Positions 1 through 8,249 of a DNA stretch of 64,000 bases are shown piece by piece. This DNA is from Hwangdonia lutea (GTDB taxonomy: Bacteria; Bacteroidota; Bacteroidia; Flavobacteriales; Flavobacteriaceae). Made by a program: the position numbers and the translations under genes. The stretch's first letter is position 1; every line of letters begins with the position of its first letter. The stretch covers positions 1,956,501 through 2,020,500 of the forward strand of contig NZ_CP136521.1 in NCBI RefSeq assembly GCF_032814565.1. The letters are read 5' to 3'. The notes under the pieces are model-generated. The model ran no database searches and was not told the DNA's origin. It was given only the letters and a program-made list of their open reading frames with translations.

Positions 1-1701
1 GCCCACTTTGATGCCTTCAATATTATCCGGTGTAAAGTGGCTACGGATTAATGTCATGTAAACATGCACGTTTTTACCGTCTCTAACCACTTTGGTTTCA
101 CTTTCGTTAGTAGCTTTACGCGGATGTTTATTATCGGCAAGCTTATAGAATTTTAGTGAGTTTTCTTTAATAATTTCAGCTGGAATAGCGGCAGCATAAT
201 GTGGCTCACCATGTGTTGGGAAATCTAAAAGCAGCTCCATTTTTTCCCCCGAAATATCATACAATTGTGCTGAGTGCTCCATTTCTGGGCCAACTGGTAA
301 ATAACGGTCTTTGGTGATTTTGTTCATCGCGAACATGTATTTACCAAAAGGTTCTCTTGAGTTTCCACCTGGAATAGTTAAGTGACCAACAGAGTAGTAG
401 GTTGGTTTTCTGTCGATAACTTCCCATGTGCCTAATTTCCATTTTACAACTTCCGAAGAAATAAAGAACGTGGTATAAGCATTTCCTTTGCCATCAAATT
501 CTGTATGTAATGGGCCTAATCCTGGTTGTTCTACCGAACCAGCTAAAACATCTTCGAAATTTAAAACTGGAATGCCATAAGCATCACCTGCAAATTTTTC
601 GTTCTCAATAGCATCTAGCATTTTTGTAAATGAATGCACGGTTAAGTTAGCCGATAATTTACCGTTACCTACAATGTACTCTCCAGAAGGATCTACGTCA
701 CAACCATGTGGTGATTTTGGTGTTGGTAATAAATAGATTGCTCCAGGAACTTCAGAAGGGTTAATAACACGCACTTCCTTTTTAAGGGTAGACGTGGTTA
801 CATGTGTGTTTTCATCAAGTACGTTGTGTGCATAGTTTGCTGGCATCATGGTACCACCACCGTTATTTACATACTCTTCAATTTTTTTCCAGTTTATGGC
901 TGCAATAAAATCTTTGTCATTTTGAGAAGCGTTAACTTCTAATAAAGTACTTGCCTCTTCGGTGTTGTAGGTTGTAAAGAAGAACCATCCATGGGATTTT
1001 CCACGTCCGGGGTGTGATAAATCGTAGTTAAATCCGGGCATTAAAACTTGGAATTTAATATCCATGTGTCCGTGCTCTGGATCAACAGAAATAAAAGTTA
1101 AAGCCCCTTTAAAGTTTCCTTTATAGTCTTTAATAGGCATGTCTCTTTGCGGAACGGGTACTGAAAAACGTGTTCCTGCAACCACATATTCCGTGTTTTC
1201 TGTGATAAAAGATGAACTGTGATTACCGGCACTATTTGGAATTTCAATAATTTCTTCTGTTTCAAACGATCTCAATCCAACTCTAGCAATACGAGGTGTG
1301 TTGTTTCCGTTGATAAATACCCAACGACCATCCAAAACACCATTGGTTTGAGAAATGTCTGGGTGATGCGAATCGTCCCATGGAATAAAACCATAAGAGG
1401 TTTCTAACATAGGCTTCGATTCTTCAGAATATCCGTAACCGTTTGTTGGAAATTGTGAAAACACCGGAATTTCCTTAAATAGTCGTCCAGAAGGTAGTCC
1501 GTAAACCGTAAGGTTACCACTGTAACCTCCAGATATAAAGGCGTAGTGCGAATCGTGCTCACCAGGTGCAACATATACTTTTTCAGCAATATTACTTGCT
1601 AAGGCACCAGATTTTCCACCTGATTTTCCCGAGTTATTACAGCTTGTAAATGCTACTAAAACACATAAAGCTGCAACGCTTATTTTTAATATTTTTTTCA
1701 T
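1..1701 (-). CDS. nosZ: Nitrous-oxide reductase, clade II/Sec type (3' end outside window)
   Basis: This enzyme reduces N2O to N2 in the cell envelope with the CuZ and CuA copper centres. The reading frame is open from the ATG at 1701 to the window edge, giving 567 visible residues of a protein usually about 650 long. The N-terminus is a Sec lipoprotein-type signal with a lipobox Cys at residue 21 (TSC), not a Tat signal, which is the hallmark of clade II NosZ. DDSHHPD (His112, His113) fits two CuZ histidines in the beta-propeller, and a long run of NosZ-like sequence follows (for example HGWFFFTTYNTEEA). The C-terminal cupredoxin domain with the CuA ligands lies outside the window, so activity cannot be judged. 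It is the third gene of a minus-strand unit with a fasciclin lipoprotein and a cytochrome c; accessory nosL/D/F/Y genes would be expected further left. Confidence 0.95.
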   Translation of the reverse strand, partial: MKKILKISVAALCVLVAFTSCNNSGKSGGKSGALASNIAEKVYVAPGEHDSHYAFISGGYSGNLTVYGLPSGRLFKEIPVFSQFPTNGYGYSEESKPMLETSYGFIPWDDSHHPDISQTNGVLDGRWVFINGNNTPRIARVGLRSFETEEIIEIPNSAGNHSSSFITENTEYVVAGTRFSVPVPQRDMPIKDYKGNFKGALTFISVDPEHGHMDIKFQVLMPGFNYDLSHPGRGKSHGWFFFTTYNTEEASTLLEVNASQNDKDFIAAINWKKIEEYVNNGGGTMMPANYAHNVLDENTHVTTSTLKKEVRVINPSEVPGAIYLLPTPKSPHGCDVDPSGEYIVGNGKLSANLTVHSFTKMLDAIENEKFAGDAYGIPVLNFEDVLAGSVEQPGLGPLHTEFDGKGNAYTTFFISSEVVKWKLGTWEVIDRKPTYYSVGHLTIPGGNSREPFGKYMFAMNKITKDRYLPVGPEMEHSAQLYDISGEKMELLLDFPTHGEPHYAAAIPAEIIKENSLKFYKLADNKHPRKATNESETKVVRDGKNVHVYMTLIRSHFTPDNIEGIKVG

Positions 1702-1733
1702 TGTTATTTAGTATTTGATTAGTGATTTTTTTA

Positions 1734-2309
1734 TTATTCTGTTGGTGGTAATAATACCTTGTCAACGACATGTATTATTCCGTTTCCTGCTGGCACACTA
1801 GCTATTATTTTTGCGCCACCAATAAGAGGTTCTCCGTCTACAACTTCAACTTTTACATAGCCGTTGTTGGCTTGTCCTAGTTTTTTAAACTTCTTCAAAA
1901 AGTCCTTAGAGTAATTTCCTGGTGTAACATGGAACTTTAAAATATTAGCTAAAGCATCTTTGTTTTCAGGTTTTAACAAGTTTTCAACGGTGCCTTCAGG
2001 TAAAGCTGCAAAGGCTTCATTAGTAGGTGCAAAAACCATTAGTGGACCTGCGTTTACCAAGGCGTTTTCTAATTGGGCTGCTTGTACGGCTGCAACTAAT
2101 GTAGAATGGTCTTCAGAACCAATGGCTATTTGCAAGATATTTGGTGTAGATCCGTCATCTTCAATAAAAGCTTGTCCTGTACGGTCTTCAGGTGCACTTT
2201 CAGTTGATGTCGCCGTCGAGTTCGTTGAGGTTTGTTTCGTATCGTTCTTGCAGGAGTACATTACTGCAACCGATGCAAAAACAAAAAACAGTAGTTTAAT
2301 AGTTTTCAT
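1734..2309 (-). CDS. Fasciclin (FAS1) domain lipoprotein of the nos operon
   Basis: The protein has 191 residues with a lipoprotein signal whose lipobox Cys is residue 20 (YSC), a short Ser/Thr-rich linker, and one FAS1 domain from about residue 55 to the end. Typical FAS1 elements are visible: LQIAIGSEDHSTLVAAVQAA, the phrase MVFAPTNEAFAALP, and the closing GIIHVVDKVLLP. It sits 25 bp after the cytochrome c gene and 32 bp before nosZ, so co-transcription is very likely. FAS1 domains usually mediate adhesion or protein contacts. A role as an envelope-anchored partner of NosZ or the cytochrome is inferred only from the gene order, which also occurs in other Bacteroidota nos clusters. Confidence 0.88.
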   Translation of the reverse strand: MKTIKLLFFVFASVAVMYSCKNDTKQTSTNSTATSTESAPEDRTGQAFIEDDGSTPNILQIAIGSEDHSTLVAAVQAAQLENALVNAGPLMVFAPTNEAFAALPEGTVENLLKPENKDALANILKFHVTPGNYSKDFLKKFKKLGQANNGYVKVEVVDGEPLIGGAKIIASVPAGNGIIHVVDKVLLPPTE

Positions 2310-2334
2310 TAGTTATGGTTTTTAGTTGTTTTAC

Positions 2335-2841
2335 TTATTTCAGGGTCCTAAAATATTCTAATACCGCTCTGGCTTCCTCTTCTGTTAAGTTTTGATTTGC
2401 CATTGGAGAACCGTTGAACTCTATTAATAAGTCTTTAGCCAACGGATCGTTTTTCACCATACCTTCTGGATCTAAAATCATGTTCATAACCCACTCCGGA
2501 GTTCTGCGTTCTAGAATGTTTTTAGGCGCTGGACCAATAAACTTTTTGTCGGGTCTGTGACAAGCCGTACACATTTTTTTAAATACATCTGCACCATGAG
2601 CTGCCATTTTTTGGTCTATCTCGGCACCTAACGTAATTGACTTTATAGGGCCTACGCCTTTATTGGTTAAATCGATGGTTTTGGATGCAGGAACCTTTTT
2701 TTCAGCCTTTTTTGTTGTAGTTTTTTCTGTTGGAGCTTTCTTTTGGTAAGAGAATCCTTCTTTCTTTTTTTCTTCTTTGCCTCCGCAACTTAAAAGTAGC
2801 GTTACAAATAAAACAGACATTAATTTTAGTGTTGATTTCAT
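2335..2841 (-). CDS. Monoheme cytochrome c lipoprotein, probable electron donor to NosZ
   Basis: The protein has 168 residues: a lipoprotein signal with Cys19 (LLSC), a Lys-rich linker to about residue 60, then a class I cytochrome c domain. The heme motif CTACH is at residues 91-95 and the likely axial Met is residue 147 in GSPMAN. It is the first gene of the nos unit and lies directly behind the operator/promoter at 2861-2924. In this phylum, membrane-anchored monoheme cytochromes often open nos operons and are thought to pass electrons to NosZ. That role is inferred from position; the heme binding is plain from the sequence. Confidence 0.9.
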   Translation of the reverse strand: MKSTLKLMSVLFVTLLLSCGGKEEKKKEGFSYQKKAPTEKTTTKKAEKKVPASKTIDLTNKGVGPIKSITLGAEIDQKMAAHGADVFKKMCTACHRPDKKFIGPAPKNILERRTPEWVMNMILDPEGMVKNDPLAKDLLIEFNGSPMANQNLTEEEARAVLEYFRTLK

Positions 2842-2860
2842 ATTTACGTAATTTAAGTCA

Positions 2861-2868
2861 CAAAATTA
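2861..2868 (-). promoter_or_regulatory. -7 box of the nos operon promoter
   Basis: On the minus strand this reads TAATTTTG, a full match to the Bacteroidota -7 consensus TAnnTTTG, 20 nt before the cytochrome c start codon. No TTG is found 19 nt upstream. That spot is occupied by the edge of the Crp/Fnr-like palindrome (2887-2908), as expected for an activator-dependent promoter. Confidence 0.65.
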
Positions 2869-2886
2869 CAATCAAAGAAAGATGTA

Positions 2887-2924
2887 AAATATGATATTTG
2901 TCATATTTAGGACAAAAATGTCCT
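2887..2924 (-). promoter_or_regulatory. Crp/Fnr-type palindrome plus abutting second palindrome upstream of nos
   Basis: Positions 2887-2908 form a perfect 8-bp inverted repeat AAATATGA-N6-TCATATTT with the TGA-N6-TCA core of Crp/Fnr family sites. Its centre (2897.5) is 33 bp upstream of the -7 box centre, which places it near -41, the class II activator position. Directly next to it, 2909-2924 is a second perfect repeat AGGACA-N4-TGTCCT, centred near -60. TTTGTC-N8-GACAAA (2897-2916) bridges the two. Oxygen- or NO-responsive control is inferred; no regulator gene is in view. Confidence 0.65.
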
Positions 2925-3097
2925 TTATTGATTTTGAATGGAATGTGTTGGTAGACACAACCTATTGGTAGATAGTGTTTTACTTAGATTGAAGTATGAT
3001 GAAAATTAAATTTGAAGGAAAAAAATTAGATAAAAAGTAGAAATAAATATGATTTTTTTTTGAAACTATTGAAAGAGATTTTTAATCCGCTCGAAAT

Positions 3098-3625
3098 TTA
3101 GAAATAAAACCTAACAAAAGGCGCCCAAGCATTGGCGTATATACTTTTATCTGCATCGTACAGCACATCGTATCGAACTCCAAAAGTGACCTGCCCATTT
3201 CGGTAACCGGCACCAATAAATAAAGCTGGAACCCAATAATTATCTTTGTCTAAATTCAAATTAACATTATAGGTTCTGTTAACGTTAAGTTGTTCAAATT
3301 CGGTGGAAAGCTGAAATTCATTTACAACATTAAATAATCCGATTAAACTGCCGCCTAAAATGGTCGATTTGTAAACATTTTTTTGATTGTTAAATGTGGC
3401 ATTGAGTCCCAACCCAAAAGCAAAATTCCTATCAAATTCATAAACCGCACTTGGGGCAAGCGTACCGCTAAAATAGCCGTCGCCAAAACTTAAACCAACA
3501 CCGCCTCCAAATCTAACTTGATTCCAAAAATCATGCTTTTGTTGTTGCGCTATTATAATATTTGTAGCAACAAATAGGTATATAAAAAGTAGTGTAGATT
3601 TTGTCTTTTTAAACGTATGCATCAT
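3098..3625 (-). CDS. Small outer-membrane beta-barrel protein
   Basis: The protein has 175 residues with a Sec signal peptide (hydrophobic stretch then AQQQ near residue 26). Amphipathic beta strands follow, alternating with Gly/Asn turns (FGGGVGLSFGDGYFSG, GLGLNATF), and the chain ends in an aromatic RFYF, typical of outer-membrane barrels. Homologues next to sucA in this family are often labelled alpha-ketoglutarate decarboxylase, which nothing in the sequence supports and which probably came from the neighbour. It is transcribed away from sucA, with 162 bp between the two starts. No function can be assigned. Confidence 0.7.
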   Translation of the reverse strand: MMHTFKKTKSTLLFIYLFVATNIIIAQQQKHDFWNQVRFGGGVGLSFGDGYFSGTLAPSAVYEFDRNFAFGLGLNATFNNQKNVYKSTILGGSLIGLFNVVNEFQLSTEFEQLNVNRTYNVNLNLDKDNYWVPALFIGAGYRNGQVTFGVRYDVLYDADKSIYANAWAPFVRFYF

Positions 3626-3739
3626 GAAATAAAATTAGAAATCATCAAAAAATTAATGCTAAACAACAGCTTGTTTTACAAATGGGTAATAATTACTTAT
3701 AAATATAATAAAAGAAACATCTAATTTTAGTAAAAGTTG

Positions 3740-3747
3740 TATTTTTG
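3740..3747 (+). promoter_or_regulatory. Candidate -7 box for sucA
   Basis: TATTTTTG matches TAnnTTTG and lies 40 nt before the sucA ATG. No TTG occurs at the usual 19-nt spacing, so the promoter call rests on the -7 element alone. Confidence 0.4.
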
Positions 3748-3787
3748 AGAAATATTTTGACGAACCTATACGGTATTAAAAATAATA

Positions 3788-6532
3788 ATGGATAAATTTT
3801 CATTTTTAAACGCAGCACATACAGCATATTTTGCTGATTTATACGAACAGTACTTACAACATCCAGATACGGTTGAACCCAGTTGGAGGGCCTTTTTTCA
3901 AGGGTACGATTTTGGCACAGAGAATTACGGATTGGATGGCGAAATTGTTGAAGGTGTTTCTGCTCAAATCCCAGAACATGTTCAAAAAGAATTTCAAGTG
4001 GTTAGGCTCATTGATGGCTACCGCATGCGAGGGCATTTGTTTACTAAAACAAACCCGGTTAGAGAGCGCCGAACATATTCACCAACTTTAGCATTAGAGA
4101 ATTTCAATCTCTCTGAAAGCGATTTAGATACGGTTTTTGATGCAGGCGAAAACTTAGGTATTGGGGCTCAACCTTTACGCCGAATTATTTCGCATTTAGA
4201 AAACATTTATTGCAGTTCAATAGGTGTTGAGTACATGTATTTGCGTAATCCTGAGGTGATTCAGTGGTGGCAAGACCAATTGAATAAAAATGAAAATCAG
4301 CCCGACTTTTCAGTTGAAACTAAAAAATATATTCTTTCTAAATTAAACCAAGCCGTTACTTTCGAGAACTTTTTGCAAACCAAATATGTGGGGCAAAAAC
4401 GTTTTTCTTTAGAGGGTGGCGAATCTTTGATACCAGCACTAAGTAATGTGCTTTTTTATGCGGTTGAAAGATACGGTGTTAAAGAATGCGTATTGGGTAT
4501 GGCACATCGTGGCCGTTTAAGTACGCTGGTAAACATTTTTAGAAAACCTTTGCGAGAGCTTTTTAGCGAGTTTGAGGGTAAGGATTTTGAAGATGAAAAT
4601 ATTGATGGCGATGTAAAATACCATTTGGGATTAACGCTTGATAAAACTTATCAAAACGGAAAGAACATCAAAATGAATTTGGTGCCAAACCCGTCCCATT
4701 TAGAAACTGTGGCGTCGGTTGCCGAAGGAATTACCAGAGCAAAAATCGATACGGATTACGATGGCGACGATTCTAAAATAATCCCCATAGTTGTACATGG
4801 CGATGCCGCTATAGCAGGACAGGGTATTGTTTACGAGGTGGCACAAATGAGCCAACTAAACGGCTATAAAACCGGTGGTACCGTTCATATTGTGGTAAAC
4901 AATCAAATCGGTTTTACAACCAATTACCTCGATGCCCGTTCAAGCACCTATTGTACCGATGTTGCTAAAGTAACTTTGTCTCCGGTTTTACATGTAAATG
5001 CAGATGATGCCGAAGCCGTTGTACATGCCGTAGAAATGGCCTTGGAGTACAGAATGCGTTATAAAAAAGACGTGTATATCGATTTGTTGGGCTATCGTAA
5101 ATATGGCCATAACGAAGGTGACGAACCGCGATTCACACAACCAAAACTCTATAAAAATATTGCTAAGCATCAAAATCCGTTTAAAATTTATTCGGATAAA
5201 CTCATAGCAGAAAACACTATTGACAAGGCTTATTTAGATAAAATAATTTCTGATTTTAAAGATACTTTAGAAAGAGAATACACAAAATCTAAAGAAGAGG
5301 ATGCTTCAATCGTTCGCGAGTTTATGCAAGAACGTTGGACGGCTTTTGATCGCCAAGGTTTGGATTCAATGCTTGAGCCAGTTGATACTAATTACCCAAA
5401 GGAAAAGTTAGAACACATATCAAAAATTGTTTCAACCGTTCCTGAAGGCGTTAAGTTTTTACGTAAAGCCGAACGTATTTTAGATGGTCGTGCGAAAATG
5501 GTTTTTGAAACCAACACACTCGATTGGGGTATGGCAGAAACCTTGGCTTATGGTAGTTTGATGGAAGAAGGTTTTAATGTGCGCATTTCTGGGCAAGATG
5601 TTGAGCGTGGTACATTCAGCCACCGTCATGCCATTTTAAGAGATGAGATTTCCGAAGAGCGCATCAATCTTTTAAACACAAATCCCGAGAGCAAGGGTAA
5701 AATGGATATTTATAACTCCTTGTTATCCGAATATGCCGTGCTAGGTTTCGACTACGGTTACGCTATGGCAAACCCAAACACTCTAACCATTTGGGAAGCG
5801 CAATTTGGAGATTTTAGCAATGGCGCTCAAATTATTTTTGACCAATATTTATCGGCAGCCGAAGACAAATGGAAAGTCCAAAACGGCATTGTTGTGCTAT
5901 TGCCACATGGATACGAAGGCCAAGGATCTGAGCATTCATCGGCACGAATAGAACGCTATTTACAATTATGTGGCGATGATAATATGGTGGTTGCAAACTG
6001 TACAACACCTTCAAATTTTTTCCATTTATTGCGTCGTCAAATGAAACGCGATTTCAGAAAACCTTTAATTGTATTTACGCCAAAAAGTTTATTGCGCCAC
6101 CCCAAAGCGGTGTCATCTTTAAGCGCCTTGGCAAACGATACGTTTCAAGAAGTTATTGATGATTCGGTAAACCCGAAAAACATAAAAAAATTAGTATTCT
6201 GTACAGGTAAATTCTATTACGATTTATTGGCCGAAAGAGAAAATCTAAATAACGAAGATGTGGCATTAGTGCGCATAGAGCAGTTATTTCCATTACATTT
6301 AGATAAAATTCAGCAAATTATTAACCGTTATCCAAATGTTGAAAACTATGTTTGGGCGCAAGAAGAACCAAAGAATATGGGAGCTTGGAGCCATATGATG
6401 CAGCGTATGGATTTGGTTAAACTCGATGTTTGTTCAAGACCGTACAATTCCGTACCAGCACCAGGCTCAAGCACGCGCGATAAACGACGACAACAACGTG
6501 TTATAAACGCTGTTTTCAATGTTGAAAACTAA
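3788..6532 (+). CDS. sucA: 2-oxoglutarate dehydrogenase E1 component
   Basis: This is the thiamin-diphosphate-dependent decarboxylase of the 2-oxoglutarate dehydrogenase complex of the TCA cycle. At 914 residues it matches the family length (E. coli 933). It begins with the short E1o N-terminal helix typical of E2 contact (FSFLNAAHTAYFADLYEQYL). It then has the substrate region MAHRGRLSTLVNIFRKPL near residue 238 and the cofactor loop HGDAAIAGQG from His337. The C-terminal transketolase-like half contains GQDVERGTFSHRHA and EAQFGDF. sucB follows after 44 bp. The E3 subunit is not in the window and is presumably shared with other dehydrogenases. Confidence 0.97.
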   Translation: MDKFSFLNAAHTAYFADLYEQYLQHPDTVEPSWRAFFQGYDFGTENYGLDGEIVEGVSAQIPEHVQKEFQVVRLIDGYRMRGHLFTKTNPVRERRTYSPTLALENFNLSESDLDTVFDAGENLGIGAQPLRRIISHLENIYCSSIGVEYMYLRNPEVIQWWQDQLNKNENQPDFSVETKKYILSKLNQAVTFENFLQTKYVGQKRFSLEGGESLIPALSNVLFYAVERYGVKECVLGMAHRGRLSTLVNIFRKPLRELFSEFEGKDFEDENIDGDVKYHLGLTLDKTYQNGKNIKMNLVPNPSHLETVASVAEGITRAKIDTDYDGDDSKIIPIVVHGDAAIAGQGIVYEVAQMSQLNGYKTGGTVHIVVNNQIGFTTNYLDARSSTYCTDVAKVTLSPVLHVNADDAEAVVHAVEMALEYRMRYKKDVYIDLLGYRKYGHNEGDEPRFTQPKLYKNIAKHQNPFKIYSDKLIAENTIDKAYLDKIISDFKDTLEREYTKSKEEDASIVREFMQERWTAFDRQGLDSMLEPVDTNYPKEKLEHISKIVSTVPEGVKFLRKAERILDGRAKMVFETNTLDWGMAETLAYGSLMEEGFNVRISGQDVERGTFSHRHAILRDEISEERINLLNTNPESKGKMDIYNSLLSEYAVLGFDYGYAMANPNTLTIWEAQFGDFSNGAQIIFDQYLSAAEDKWKVQNGIVVLLPHGYEGQGSEHSSARIERYLQLCGDDNMVVANCTTPSNFFHLLRRQMKRDFRKPLIVFTPKSLLRHPKAVSSLSALANDTFQEVIDDSVNPKNIKKLVFCTGKFYYDLLAERENLNNEDVALVRIEQLFPLHLDKIQQIINRYPNVENYVWAQEEPKNMGAWSHMMQRMDLVKLDVCSRPYNSVPAPGSSTRDKRRQQRVINAVFNVEN

Positions 6533-6576
6533 TAAAACTATATTAAAAAACTCATATACAATTAAAATTATAGAGC

Positions 6577-7791
6577 ATGATTTTAGAAATGAAAGTACCA
6601 TCACCAGGGGAATCTATTACCGAAGTAGAAATAGCAACATGGTTAGTTGAAGATGGCGATTATGTAGAAAAAGACCAAGCTATTGCAGAGGTTGATAGTG
6701 ATAAAGCTACCCTTGAATTACCGGCAGAAGCCAACGGAACCATTACGCTTAAAGCTGAAGAAGGCGATGCCGTTGCTGTTGGGGCTGTGGTGTGTTTAAT
6801 AGATACAAGCGCAGAAAAACCAGAAGGTGTTGCCGATAGTGCAAAGGAAGAAACAAAGGAAGAGGCACCGAAAACAGAAGCGCCAAAAGCAAAAGAAACA
6901 GAGGCTAAAACTTATGCTACGGGAACAGCAAGTCCTGCGGCAAAAAAGATTTTAGCTGAAAAAGGTATGGATGCCGCTTCAATTTCTGGAACAGGAAAAG
7001 ATGGTCGTGTTACTAAAGAAGATGCTGTAAACGCCGTACCAAGTATGGGCACACCAACGGGCGGAAACAGAGGAACATCGCGTAGTAGAATGTCTATGTT
7101 ACGACGTAAAGTAGCAGAGCGTTTGGTTGAGGCCAAAAATACAACGGCCATGTTAACCACGTTTAATGAGGTTGATATGTCGCCCATTTTTGCATTGCGT
7201 TCAGACTACAAAGAGGCCTTTAAAACCAAACACGGTGTTGGTTTAGGATTTATGAGTTTTTTCACTTTAGCCATTGTACGAGCCTTAAAAATGTATCCGG
7301 ATGTTAATTCTATGATTGATGGAAAAGAAATGATTTCTTTTGATTTTTGCGATATTAGTATTGCGGTTTCCGGACCTAAAGGACTCATGGTTCCTGTAAT
7401 ACGAAATGCTGAAAACTTAAGTTTTAGAGGTGTTGAATCTGAAGTAAAACGATTGGCTATTCGTGCTCGCGATGGACAAATTACGGTTGATGAGATGACC
7501 GGTGGTACATTTACCATTTCAAACGGCGGTGTGTTTGGAAGCATGCTGTCTACACCCATAATCAATCCGCCACAGAGTGCTATTTTAGGTATGCATAATA
7601 TTGTTGAAAGACCTGTTGCTGTTGATGGTAAGGTTGAAATTCGACCTATAATGTATGTGGCACTATCGTACGACCACAGAATTATTGACGGTAAAGAATC
7701 TGTTGGGTTTTTAGTGGCTGTTAAAGAGGCTTTGGAAAACCCAATTGAATTGCTGATGGATAACGATGTTAAAAAAGCATTGGAGCTTTAA
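6577..7791 (+). CDS. sucB: Dihydrolipoyl succinyltransferase (2-oxoglutarate dehydrogenase E2)
   Basis: The protein forms the core of the 2-oxoglutarate dehydrogenase complex and transfers the succinyl group from lipoyl-Lys to CoA. In its 404 residues there is one lipoyl domain with Lys43 in DSDKA, then a Glu/Lys/Ala-rich hinge. A peripheral subunit-binding domain follows at about residues 118-155 ([15 protein letters not shown]...GRVTKEDA). The catalytic domain carries the HxxxDG motif (His367, Asp371, Gly372). It is co-directional with sucA and closed by a strong terminator at 7812-7852. Confidence 0.97.
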   Translation: MILEMKVPSPGESITEVEIATWLVEDGDYVEKDQAIAEVDSDKATLELPAEANGTITLKAEEGDAVAVGAVVCLIDTSAEKPEGVADSAKEETKEEAPKTEAPKAKETEAKTYATGTASPAAKKILAEKGMDAASISGTGKDGRVTKEDAVNAVPSMGTPTGGNRGTSRSRMSMLRRKVAERLVEAKNTTAMLTTFNEVDMSPIFALRSDYKEAFKTKHGVGLGFMSFFTLAIVRALKMYPDVNSMIDGKEMISFDFCDISIAVSGPKGLMVPVIRNAENLSFRGVESEVKRLAIRARDGQITVDEMTGGTFTISNGGVFGSMLSTPIINPPQSAILGMHNIVERPVAVDGKVEIRPIMYVALSYDHRIIDGKESVGFLVAVKEALENPIELLMDNDVKKALEL

Positions 7792-7811
7792 AAAAATAAA
7801 TTTTAATAAAT

Positions 7812-7852
7812 AAAAAAGCGAGTTACTTTATGGGTAACTCGCTTTTTTTTTT
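7812..7852. terminator. Bidirectional terminator between sucB and the microprotein
   Basis: A perfect GCGAGTTAC / GTAACTCGC stem (7818-7826 with 7834-7842) is flanked by six A on the left and ten T on the right, so it has a U-tract in both directions. It ends sucAB on the plus strand and can end the minus-strand unit that contains the 32-residue ORF. Confidence 0.9.
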
Positions 7853-7884
7853 CAATTAATAACTTTAAAAAAGACTAACTAAAA

Positions 7885-7983
7885 CTAAAAAAAAGTAACA
7901 AGAATATTAATTGAAATTATGATGAGAACTAAAATTACTAACCCTACTGCAAAGTATTTATCGAGACTGTTATTTGTTTCCAT
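7885..7983 (-). CDS. Putative 32-residue single-span membrane microprotein
   Basis: An ATG at 7983 opens a 32-codon frame ending in TAG at 7885. The product has a polar start (METNNSLDKYF) followed by about 20 hydrophobic residues (VGLVILVLIIISINILV) and ends in TFF, so it would be a single transmembrane helix with almost no soluble part. It lies just downstream of the two RNA modules and ends 33 bp before a terminator with a U-tract on this strand. A weak -7-like TATCTTTT is about 18 nt upstream. I do not recognise a family. It could be a chance frame, but start, composition and terminator agree. Confidence 0.45.
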   Translation of the reverse strand: METNNSLDKYFAVGLVILVLIIISINILVTFF

Positions 7984-8027
7984 GATGTTTATATAAAAGA
8001 TAGTTTTGAGGTTTTTTTAATTCTTTT

Positions 8028-8100
8028 TAAAGAAGACCCTGCGTTTTTAACGCAGAGCCCTCATAAACAATTCTCCCTAATTAAGAATTAATTAATAGCA
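8028..8100 (-). ncRNA. Structured small RNA, copy 1 (distal) of a tandem pair
   Basis: The predicted transcript is about 70 nt and starts just after the -7 box. Its 5' half is shared with copy 2: GTGCTATTAATTA, then a 6-bp hairpin AAUUCU/AGAAUU (8069-8089) whose loop shows AGGG. Its 3' half is a 14-bp hairpin, GAGGGCTCTGCGTT paired with AACGCAGGGTCTTC (8032-8062), closed by three loop bases. Three of the pairs are G-U and would be A-C mismatches on the other strand, so the RNA is made from the minus strand. An AUG in the hairpin opens only a five-residue frame (MRALR), so a coding role is unlikely. Ends are predicted, not measured. Confidence 0.7.
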
Positions 8101-8103
8101 CTG

Positions 8104-8156
8104 TAAAAGTATAGTATACTGATGATATAAAAAATACGTAGAACTACGTATTTTTT
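8104..8156 (-). promoter_or_regulatory. Promoter of small RNA copy 1 with 7-2-7 palindrome
   Basis: A perfect 13-bp inverted repeat AAAAAATACGTAG-AA-CTACGTATTTTTT (8129-8156) has its centre (8142.5) exactly 35 bp upstream of the centre of the minus-strand -7 box TACTTTTA (8104-8111). That is about -42 from the start, a class II activator position. No TTG -33 element is present. The core TACGTAG-N2-CTACGTA has the heptamer-2-heptamer layout known for NarL-family regulators, and a NarL-type regulator gene is adjacent. Confidence 0.7.
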
Positions 8157-8177
8157 GCGGGTCAATGATTTCTATAA

Positions 8178-8246
8178 ATAAAGAAAGCTCTAAATCATTA
8201 CAATTTAGAGCTTTCAATAATTCTCCCTAAGAACTAATTAATAGCA
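8178..8246 (-). ncRNA. Structured small RNA, copy 2 (proximal) of a tandem pair
   Basis: The architecture is the same as copy 1. A shared 5' part, GTGCTATTAATTAGTTCTTA, leads into a hairpin AGUUCU/AGAAUU (8219-8235) with AGGG in its loop. It is followed by a perfect 13-bp hairpin GAAAGCTCTAAAT / ATTTAGAGCTTTC (8183-8215) and a T-rich tail on the minus strand. Compared with copy 1 the 3' stem differs at seven of 13 pairs and every change keeps pairing: four are two-sided compensatory changes and three are G-U/Watson-Crick swaps. That is direct evidence that the stem is selected as RNA. There is no convincing ORF. Confidence 0.7.
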
Positions 8247-8249
8247 CTG

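Noticed and set aside
1960-2325. 121-residue plus-strand frame opposite the fasciclin gene
   Set aside because: The minus-strand frame has a lipobox, a FAS1 domain and operon context; the plus-strand one has none.
7206-7565. 119-residue minus-strand frame inside sucB
   Set aside because: Antisense shadow of a well-conserved catalytic domain with no promoter or motif of its own.
8021-8107. Leader-peptide attenuator reading of RNA copy 1 (AUG with MRALR)
   Set aside because: Copy 2 has no matching AUG frame while the RNA stem is kept by compensatory changes, so structure and not the peptide is conserved.
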